From the NCBI GenBank assembly GCA_004794785.1, contig SJOL01008492.1, forward strand, positions 1,204,610-1,268,609: 64,000 nucleotides of DNA, read 5' to 3'. The notes beneath the pieces are model-generated. The model was not told the DNA's origin and did not search any database. It worked only from the letters and a program-made list of their open reading frames with translations. The stretch comes from Opisthorchis felineus. Taxonomy: Eukaryota; Platyhelminthes; Trematoda; Opisthorchiida; Opisthorchiidae. The translations under genes and the position numbers were made by a program. Below are positions 52,405 to 61,754 of the stretch, piece by piece (position 1 is the first letter of the stretch; each line of letters opens with the position of its first letter).

Positions 52405-52480
52405 CCGTTCTTGGCCGAACGGTTAAGTGTTCACACTAGCAGCCGGGAGGTCTTAGGTTTAAGCTCCCTGGAATTTCCTG
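52405..52480 (+). repeat. tRNA-like SINE-type sequence
   Basis: TTGGCCGAACGGTTAAG resembles a class II tRNA (Leu/Ser-type) A box, and TTAGGTTTAAGCTCCCTGG about 30 bases later resembles a decayed B box (GGTTCGAATCC). The arms do not fold into a full cloverleaf by eye, so a SINE head or tRNA pseudogene is more likely than a tRNA. Confidence 0.4.
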
Positions 52481-55010
52481 AAATTGTGCACTACCAATGG
52501 TTCACACAGTTGCACAGTGGACCTTGCCTTTTCAGTATAGACTGGCACCACTTGCCTCTGTACATAAGACTAGAGAACAGAGTGAACAGTTTCTCTATTT
52601 TTACCACACGTCACGGAAACATGCCCTTTACTTGTCACTTTGACATGGAAAACAGAATCCTTTTATAGATGTCTTGATCACCAGGACTACCGACAGAACT
52701 AAGTTTCACTGCTTCTCCTGACCTGGACCATACAGTATCCAATTCCACATGTTTCTGTCCCGTGCAGCACAGACGTGCCTTGTTTCAGGCTTTGTCCTTT
52801 TTAGCAGGGCTGGTCCGCACTCCAGAAAAGCCTACCTAGTTAGTTGAATTATTAAAGTCCTGCGGTCAAAGCTGTTCTGGCCTTTTCATTGAAAAAATGA
52901 GAATAAGCTTTAAAGAGGCATAACCCATAGTACGGAAGAAGTCTAGTTACCGAGAGGTTCCTTACACCGTGGTCTTGCTATTATTCCGAATAAACGGATC
53001 ATAAACGTGGTCACATGCCGAACTTACAATGCGCCACAGCTGACCGTTAGGGCATACAGGGGCTACGCTGTTGTTGCCGACTAAAACTCCGTTAGTTTTG
53101 TTAACCAGTCTCCGTAATTGATAGTCATTCCAGTTGTGGGGGGGCATACAGTGGTGGAACTGATTGGAGGTCAGAAAAGTGAACAAAGTGAACAACTTCC
53201 TAGATGAATTCGTGCCGTATCACCTGTTACCGACTTAACCTGGCGGGGGTCGAAATTCAGGTAGTATTGCTTAACCGACTGAGGCCTATAATGTGCTCTC
53301 AGAAAGACCTGAGTGTCACTCTGAAACTATTTTAATTCCATTGATCGGTCACGTTACAGTTTAGCTCTACATAAAACATGCACCTAACCCTGCTTTTCAT
53401 TTTGTTCTGTTTTACGTTCTATATTCCGGCAGAATATGATGTGCGAAATGAATTCATCCCGCAACCCTGTTGGAATCACTGCCTTGTTCAAACTGACCCG
53501 TATATCACAGTATTTTAAATAAGCTGGCTTCACTTACAGGAGAACATCTCAATTGAAATCCAAACCTTCAAGCAGCATTTTTTAGATCTCGAATAACAAT
53601 CCCGTCCAAGGTCACCAAATCAAGCTAGCCCACCGTTTCAGTAGCCATGGTTGCCAAAAGTACTTGGTACGAGGATGGCCACTTCGGAATTCCTTTCTTC
53701 ATTTGTAGTTCCATTTCCCATATTATCTCCTTTAAGAGGCCCTATTAGCTCATTTGTACACTTTAGACCCCCCCATACAATTACTCCTCAACCGCCACTG
53801 TCTCTCTGATATCTTTCATCCGACCTTTATACACTGCTCTGAGGTTATTTTAGGAACATCTAAACAAACACATCTGTATCCCATTTTACTAATAAGATAC
53901 AATCGAAACGGGGCAGCCACATGGAGTTTGTCAAGTGACTGATCGGTCATAGCATAATGCGGTCGAAAGTTTTCCGCAGGCTTCTCACTTATTCCGGTCT
54001 GCAGCTAGGATTCCAGTGAATGCGAAACTAGTATAACCTATGCACTGTATGTTTAATTACGACTAAAAGTTCGCTTCTTCGCTTTTTCTTGGTTTTGGTT
54101 CAATATCTACGAAAAAGGACTGTGAATTTGGACCGGAAAAGTAAACTACTTCTTCGTTTACTCAGGAACTTTAACTAGTGATCTCTAAGGATCCTCGTAA
54201 CCTGTATTAGGATGCGTCTGAAATATCCAGAGGAAGACACATTTCGTACTGAGCTTCGGAAACTTCATTCATTTTACAAAGAAACTTTCACATACCAGGT
54301 TCTATTCACGTTTTCAAGTACACAATGAAAGACTTAATCTAACTCAGAATAATATAAATGTACCTCATCACTCTTTGAACGACCCCTTAATTATGGAGTG
54401 TATGTACTCAGGGGAACGTCAGGCTAATTACTGAGGACTTTAGAGCAACATCAGGACATTCACACTTGTAAAGTACATGTCATTCCTCAGACTAATGATG
54501 ATTTCAGAGTAGCGTAAACACGGTTTGACGGCTCTGCAAAAACCGTTCTTTCTGGAAAGCCAACTAGTCACGATTCGTAATTTATTGCGTCAAACTGAAT
54601 GTCACTGCCGTTGGCTTACTACCGCGGTGTGTACAATCAAATAACCCATTGTATACAAATGTTTGTAGTTGTCCAGAAGGAAAGGACCGCTAAACGACTT
54701 TCTGGACAATAGAGGGAGAATATTCTCCTGGAAAAAAACAGAAGGGTAATGAAGTACTACTTATTGGGGATTTCGTCCTGCAAGTGAAGCGGAGATTGGC
54801 TTCATTTCTCCATCGAAAATTCCCAAATCGCCTCGCACTATCAACGAAATGGAGAACTATGAATTACTGGACATGTCACTAATCTATTTCCAGAATGTTT
54901 CTATCGATACCTTCGAGTCGCACCAAACTGGAATTTTCATTATCGCACCTATCGTTTCTTCACCAACGTTGATATAGCCTACCTACCTAGTGGTTTAGCG
55001 AGCATTTCCA

Positions 55011-55021
55011 GGGGGGGGGGG
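55011..55021 (+). repeat. Poly-G tract
   Basis: Eleven Gs in a row; low-complexity. Confidence 0.9.
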
Positions 55022-56029
55022 AACTATCGTTCTTGTCTGATAAATATCATTACCGCTTGGTAACCGATGGACAGTTCGTGCAACTCCTTTTCTGTACATG
55101 TCGAGCTGTCCCATTAAAACAAACTCGAGAGTACAAGCTGCATAGTGCAAACAAATTTTGTAGGGTGAATGCAGCTCCTAGAAGTTCGCCACAGTTCAAA
55201 CGACAGCCATCAAGAAGTTAACCATAACACCAATCATGATGTAATCGTGTGTATTCTTCGAAACGACCAGACGTCCTGATGGTAAACATAGAAACATTGC
55301 AGCGGGTAAGCTTTGGATAATTATAACAATGACATTCTGGCTAGCAGGGGCCTATTGAGTGAACGGACCAGCAACCGAAAAAGCTTTAATAGGTGACCAC
55401 GGATGATGACAGATTTAGTGGGACAAATCGCTCAGCTAGCCCACGATCTCTTTCTATCTGTCTTGCCATTTGGTTGCAGGTTCGGGATTTTCTTCGTCTT
55501 TCACTTGGTGAATGACCTGATAGGCTGTATCAGGGCTTACTTAATCTTACATGTGGAAAAGGAAAACATACATTCTTTCGAAAATAGGCCCATCCGTGGG
55601 GAAGAACTTCTCAAAGGTCTCAATGGCGTTTTACGTCATTCACAATTAAGCGTAGCATTCCACAACCCTATATGTATTTTTTCTCCACGGGAAGCTCATT
55701 GTACGTGGCTTCTCCGGAGAGTAGTTTATTTCTAGAGTGGTTCTTCTTGGTTGGCTCTGTGCTGAGTTCGCACAGTAGTTGCACCACTTAGATGGGACTT
55801 CTCTTCGAAATCCAACAGGACCACTGACTGTTCGTAATACGTAGAGGAACTGTTTTTTTTACATCCCAGAGAAGGAACAATCAAGACCACTCTACAATAA
55901 GTTTAGATCGCGATTAAACAGTACCCATCGAAGCTATTTGATCCTTAAATCGCTTTCCGCTCTTAAGGTTCTCCACCTCCCCAATGTCTGTCACAGAATG
56001 CTCGTTAGTTAGTTAAGGGAACAAGATAC

Positions 56030-56300
56030 AACATTGCGCGGTACTTTCTTGAGGGTAACTGCTCACAAGGTTGCTGAAAACTGTTCGATAGCCAACGACC
56101 AATTCGGATTCAGCTGGGTCAACCGTTACAACCAAATTGGTGTGCCACTGAGAGTAGCTGTCAAAATTTGTACAATTTTGGGTTCTAGCAGAACATAAAT
56201 TTGACGGAAACTAGGAGACTGCGTCTGCCTGATGAGCCCTAAGAAGGACGAAACCAGCTGTGGGCTGTTGAAGAGCTTTCAATAACCTTCCTTAAGGAAA
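56030..56300 (+). repeat. Hammerhead-like repeat family, best-conserved copy at 56 kb
   Basis: The leader CAAGGTTGCTGAAAACTGTT and CGATAGCCAACG matches the 35 kb copy. A GATTCAGCTGGG segment, ACCAAATTGG and a CGGAAACTAGGAGACTGCG segment follow, ending in the ribozyme-like fold described separately and the tail GAGCTTTCAATAACC. A partial second unit begins at 56396 (GCTGGAATTCAGTTGGGTAT, then AAAGCCAAATTGG) and runs to about 56450. Confidence 0.8.
56222..56277 (+). ncRNA. Candidate type I hammerhead ribozyme
   Basis: The conserved core is complete: CTGATGA at 56229-56235, then GAAA at 56250-56253 closing stem II (GCCC 56236-56239 with GGAC 56246-56249, one C/A mismatch, 6-base loop). Stem III pairs CAGC 56255-56258 with GCTG 56264-56267, with one bulged C at 56254. 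The A56253/T56268 pair gives an NUH-type triplet GTT at 56267-56269. Stem I is possible between TCT 56224-56226 and AGA 56272-56274 plus C56228/G56270. A self-cleaving RNA of this kind is known in trematode SINE and Penelope-type elements. Stem I is short and stem III has a bulge, so activity is a prediction only. Confidence 0.55.
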
Positions 56301-57029
56301 ATATACTGTAACATCACGAATATCGTACCATCCAAAACGTGAGGCGGTATTCGTGTGGCACATTTGGTTAGGGAACATTGTAAACAATGGGTTTAGCTGG
56401 AATTCAGTTGGGTATCCTGTTAAAGCCAAATTGGAGTACGAATGAGAATAGTTGACGAGTGACGAGTTACGCCTTCTATTGAGCTGTCTTGTTCATTCAT
56501 TGGTTTAACCGTGGAACTCATCTACCTCATAGATCAAGGAAGTCAAATATGATTTAACTGTCTAGAGTCAGGGTCCACTTCAGATCTTTGATTCTACACA
56601 GCTATTCCTCCGTAAAAAGACTGGGTGTTGGAGGCATCAAAATTGGTCACTTTGAACTGACTTAGCTGCGTTACTTTACTGTGTGAGAATAAGTTCATTG
56701 ATAAACGTGGAGTAAAGCTGCCGCTAAGGCCTGTTGACCTGCGGTAAGATCTGCACAAACTCACTCTTGCCACAGACGTTCTGGAGATCAAGCTGACCGA
56801 TATCTCATTTGAAGAGAATTATCTAGGTCGTGAATCACCATCTCGATGATACAGCTAACCCCGATACTAGCTTGAATCAAGAAAATAACTCATTGTCAAC
56901 CATTCTATGTCTGACTCACTGCAGTGGACGTTGGTGGGTGTGAACGGCCATTTGTGACATACACCGATAATGTTGTCGGACTACTTTACTGAAATCCCAA
57001 CCAGCTGTATTCGATACTGTGCCTAGAGA

Positions 57030-57960
57030 CCACTGTTGAGTTCCCTTTCGGTTGCGCATATCCACGCACCTCATTGGTCAGATTTCATAGCCTCAAAGCA
57101 GTGAAGATCGGCAAGAGTTTTGACAGACGCAGATTTTGGTTCCGGGAATAACATTCGACCTACTCTACAGGATATTCTTCAGCGGCAAGAATGCTTTTCA
57201 CTTCAGATTTCGCGCGACCGTATGCGAAAACGTGGATATTGGTATTGGTAGATCCTGATCGTTCTTTACGGAACACCCTGAGGACACTTCCGTCTTCGAA
57301 CTGTTGATTTCGAAGCCGAGTCTGTTGGCACACTGCTTACTTTGGTATAGTAGTGGTAGGATACTCCCCGTTTTTCACCTAGCCAAGGACGTCATGGGCG
57401 TAAATTAGGTTAGATATCCAGTTATCCATAGTATGATGTATCTTTCTGACAGTATTATCGAGTTTCCACCGAAGAAGCAGCCAAATGGAACTGTGAATAG
57501 GACCCTCACCTCTGCACTCCTGTGGGAAGGCAGAAACCATAGGAATTCTCGACATGCACTTGGACTTGAGTGTATGTGGGAGAGTTTTCAACCTTACTGA
57601 TCCGATAATGTTGAGCAAATACAAATTACATCCTATGAAGCAGCGCAGTCAGTGGAGTCGAAGGCGGCCCTGATGTCAGCTAAACGCAGGGCACTATGTT
57701 ATTAAAACTTGAAACGATGCTCCAGTATTCAACGGCTGTAGAAGTCAGTTCGTTTTAACCTCTTTCTGGGGGAAGCCATCGTAATAGTACTGGATGCTCG
57801 CATGTCTAACAGTGGAGATCAGGTTGACTAGCGTTGAGATCACTTTTGCCGCCATACCGATATGGCAGGTGACCAAGGAGTTGTCACAGACCAGTTCGCT
57901 CTTATGCCGAGGCAATACCATGAAAAGGAAGGTTACAAGTCCAAACAAGGCCCTATGTGA
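57030..57960 (-). mobile_element. LINE reverse transcriptase relic, minus strand
   Basis: Read on the minus strand with frameshifts and stops, the order is MAAKVISTLVN (family: D.AAKVFA..L), then DGFPQKE, ADIRAAFDSTD at about 57648-57680 (motif A, family D..AAFDS.DR), KTLPHTLKS, a PQECRGEGPIH stretch (motif B, family G.RQGCPLSP), LIYAHDVLG with the YADD-like box at 57391-57402 (YAHD), and RLGFEINSSKTEVSS (family G..IN..KTK). This is the order of an RTE/CR1-type non-LTR reverse transcriptase. The broken frames and the altered catalytic box show it is dead. Ends and other domains cannot be placed. Confidence 0.6.
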
Positions 57961-58269
57961 TTAACAATATCTTCATTAGGTTAGCTCCTTTTAAGGAGAT
58001 AATCGCTTACCGTTGCATAGCAAATTTCAGGATGACTATCAGCTCTAGATCACAGAGTCCCTCATATCAGTTGCTACTTTGTTGAGAGTTTTGATGGTGC
58101 TGACGGGGATGGTTATTTCGTGAAACACACTCATCTACAAAATGATTTGCTCTTAACGGAATCACAGCTGAACCCGTCGCTTGTGGTATTTTTCACACTA
58201 ATGTACTTCACAAAGGTCACCTCATGTTTCAGTTAGTACGCTATTTTCAGTTTCACAGTATATTTTCTT

Positions 58270-58400
58270 GACGGAATACAATGTTCATATGGCTGCTGTA
58301 AACTTCGATGGCCTACTATCGGTCCGGCCCTACTTGGGGCTCATCAAGTAGGCGAGGTTCCCGTTAGTACGAAAATTGTTCCCAGAGAAACATAAGACAA
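58270..58400 (-). repeat. Hammerhead-like repeat family, inverted copy at 58.3 kb
   Basis: On the minus strand, 58350-58325 reads GCCTACTTGATGAGCCCCAA then GTAGGGC. That is the core TTGATGA (first base changed) with a perfectly paired stem II GCCC/GGGC. After it, ACCGATAGTAGGCCATC and CAGCAGCCATATG match the family tail. The GAAAC strand is lost (CGGAC). This is the only copy found on the minus strand. Confidence 0.6.
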
Positions 58401-58424
58401 CTTTTGTGCAGCATATTCGGCTGA

Positions 58425-58660
58425 AGAGTGCCGTGAACGATTCGCCTGGAATTCAGTTGAGTCTCCTGTTGACACCAAATTAGTTTGCAAACGAGTGGGT
58501 TCTACCCGTAGCTTACAAACTGGGTGTCCAAGTAGAACATCAGGATGACAGAAACTCGAGGTCGGCGCCCACTTAACGAGACCCAAGAATTGCAAAACCG
58601 GTCGTGGGTTGCCGATGGTTTTTCAACAGACTTATGGGTAGCATGTCCCTTCAATGGTAT
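58425..58660 (+). repeat. Hammerhead-like repeat family, copy at 58.5 kb
   Basis: CCTGGAATTCAGTTGAGTCT, CACCAAATTAGTTTGCAAAC, GGATGACAGAAACTCGAGG and the tail CGGTCGTGGGTTGCC..TTTTTCAACAGACTTATGGG follow the family in order. AAACATAAG at 58390 and CCTCATGTTTCAGTTAGTAC at 58222 extend the match upstream, interrupted by the inverted copy. The core is decayed (CTTAACGA, then CAAAACC). Confidence 0.7.
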
Positions 58661-61535
58661 TTCTTTACTTCGAAAACGCAACGCGTTGGTATGTACGGCT
58701 GTAGATCACTCACCCACCAAAAGCAATTGGATAGCTCTGTCGGTCGAGTCAGTGACAGCCATATAGTGACAGTCCATATGGTGCAAGGCGGCATCGTGAG
58801 ACAGGAATGTGGATTAGGCAGTATCAGTCTTGTCTCACCATATTAAGGAGGATCAGCAAGTTGCGAGCTTGTCAAAGCCCAGTCATTTATTATCTTTCAA
58901 GCATACGTTCGGAGATGAGTTATTATCCTATTCTTTGCCTAAATCTCCCTCGATTTATGGACGACCAGATACATGGCTTATTGCACATAGTGGTTCAAGA
59001 TAATTATCACAAATGAAGCATGCCTCATCTGAACAAAATTGAGCTGAAGGGGCGAAAATGCCTTCGGCCGAAGTACAGTGATCACGAACCTAGAAAAAGA
59101 TGGTTTTAAAAACGGGCCGGTGGCAGAAATATTATGCGGACAGTTTCGCTTTCCACTTCGACGTAATCTAAGGGAAGTGTGTAAGGAAAAAAGGCAAACA
59201 GACAAGCGGTGTAATTTTTGCTAATTTGTGGTAGAATGACGCTTTACGGACTGGTAGACGACACACTGATGAACTTGTACATTACTGTGTATCTGCGGTT
59301 TTTGTACACCCCAGAGCTGGAAATTTGTAGCAAATTATTTTCAGGACTTAATTGCTGAGATGTTAATTGCGTGTGTCAAATAAGCTCGCACGCAGTTTGA
59401 CAACATCAGATAGGGTGCTTCTGCCGACCAGAAACTGCGTGCATTGTCACTAGGTATCTGGCACATGTTCTGTCAGATGCCATCACCACACCCGATCACA
59501 CACACGCTGATGAGCTAATAGTATCATCAAGCCGGCAGCCATCATGAAGCATCAACCGATGCCGTATGGATGGGGATGGCTTACTGACATGTGCTTAACG
59601 GAGAAGTCGATACGACAAGACGATAGCTACGCGGATCTGGTTTTATCGATGATCATAAGCGAAATCTCAAAGAAATACCGACTTGGTTACACAACGTTTG
59701 AGAATAGCGATATTTGACTACGACATTCGAGACCTGCTGATTAGGTTAAACAAAGGAGTTGATTCCCAATGTGTATGCTAAATAAATTGCACGAACAGAT
59801 ATCTTTTGAGACGTTCTTCGTTAGCACATCTGAAGTTAAGTGGACCATTTTATTTTTTGACCATTAGTGTCAATGTTTAGATAAGCACTTATTGGTTGAC
59901 TTTTGTCACTCGGAATGGCTTTTTCCACTTAAAATTTTAGTGCTTGAACAGATTTATTTCTTGAAATCGTTCGGAAAGGGATGAGCTAAAAGCGAGTGAC
60001 TGTTCTTAAGTACACTTTCCATCCTTCTGGTGTTGGCAGCATTGTAATCCTCTTACTCTAAAAGATATTCCTCATTATTCCAGGCCTTTCTTGTTTGTTA
60101 CTTCTGAATTGTAACGTGAATGAAAGGGAGTTTTGGTTGAGTCCCCTGATGAGCTCGAGGACAGAAGAAGCTGACTGAAAGGATCCATCTTAAAAATTCT
60201 CGCGCATCCATACACGGCAAAAGGGTGCTTTATAGAAGACTCGGAAATGGTCTCCTTCCTTACTCTCTGCAGCAAGAAAGTAAGGCTTTTTGTTTGTTTC
60301 CCGGTTTTCTTATGAGAGGAGTAAGATGTGTATTGGAAGTGACTGAGTAACTTTTTGGAGTTGCACAGTTTGTATAAATTTAGCTTACGTCACTGTTTAC
60401 CATACTGATTTTATATAGCTAAACTTGGTCAGTTTGGTCCGTACCAAACAGAAAGACCGACTTCCAACAAGTGCGGTAAACTAGGTAGTCCAGTGTTTTT
60501 CACGTTACTCCTGTCCAAAAATGGGTAGCCTTTTCAGTTTGTGTAACTCCACATACCCTCTGCTACCAAGTAAGTCAGCTTTAGTTGGAATCTCATATGC
60601 CCAGGAAAGGACCATATTTCTTCCTACTTGTCCTACTACTACGACCCAATCACGAAAAGAATGAATAAGCTCTGTTCATGACACGACACACAACAGCGCA
60701 CTTGAACAATATGTTATCGGATGGATATGGTATCAGTAACGGATAACATTTCGACTTCCATCTCTGGAAGAAGTTGACTCAAAATACCACCTAATATAAG
60801 CATATTTGGAACTACCGCGTTGATTAGTAATGCCACGAATGCTCATCGATCTGACCAACCTAGACAAGCTTACAGCTATTTGACTGCCAGCAAACGAGAC
60901 CACGTTCCATCAGCCTCCCACGGGTGTAGCCATTGAGTAGGATTACAATTAGAACTTGAAGAATCATATTCGTTCTGTCTAACCCACTTCAATAAGTGAG
61001 TGATGGAAGGATGACACATGCTTAGGGCGGTGTGATGCCTCTTTCATTCCATGCTAATACTCTCGGAGGTTTATTTTGTCATGATTCATTAACAGTTCAC
61101 TTGAATCGTAATCGGGTTCCTCGATAGAAGCCCTATCGTACCAGGGTTGTTCAAAGTACATTCCCGTCACAGCAAATGTTCTTCTGGTCCTGAACAGGTC
61201 GTCGTAACCTAGTTTGTTAGGCGGCGTGTCAACTCGACAAGTTTTTCAATCTCATCAGATTACTTAGTGGATTGTCGATCTACAAAAGTGCTTGAGATAA
61301 AAGCCATGTGGGATGTTTGAGCAAAACAATGGCTAGACGCTTGTTAGTAGTGATTTTAGGCTCTTCTGCTTCAGTGATAGGGAGGCAAATGGAAAAACTC
61401 AGATGAACTGTTGCTAGCACCATCATATTACACACACGAGGCAGTCGTCACTTTTGGGTAAAGTTGATTCATGATTGAAACCATAAAATAATTAAACGCA
61501 TAGATTTTGAATTTTCTGATATCATTAGCAGAATT

Positions 61536-61754
61536 TTGGGCGCAAGTAATTTACCATTAACCCTTAGGCACCGGTTCGTGCAAGAACAACTGCGGTCAAA
61601 TTTGCCGCAGATGAGAGTGGTTGGTATTAAGCAAGTGGACGAAGCTAACGGCTCCGAAATTCCCACATGGAACTCCTTTGAGAGTTGCCTGGCCTCGGAT
61701 GGACAAACATATGATGTCGGAACCGTTCCAAGTTTGAAACACTACATTCAGTAG
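61536..61754 (+). other. Candidate terminal exon or unrecognised short coding segment
   Basis: A frame entered after a CATTAGCAG acceptor-like site (61531) reads LPLTLRHRFVQEQLRSNLPQ, then VVGIKQVDEANGSEIPTWNS and LASDGQTYDVGTVPSLKHYIQ before a TAG. The composition is protein-like, but no family, no partner exon and no nearby poly(A) signal are seen. It may be chance. Confidence 0.2.

Noticed and set aside
55403..55735. 110-codon open frame with a hydrophobic N-terminal part
   Set aside because: It looked like a possible membrane protein, but has no recognised family, and no promoter or poly(A) context.
60140..60175. CTGATGAGCTCGAGGAC string resembling another hammerhead
   Set aside because: There is no GAAAC strand after stem II and no stem III, and the flanks do not match the repeat family.
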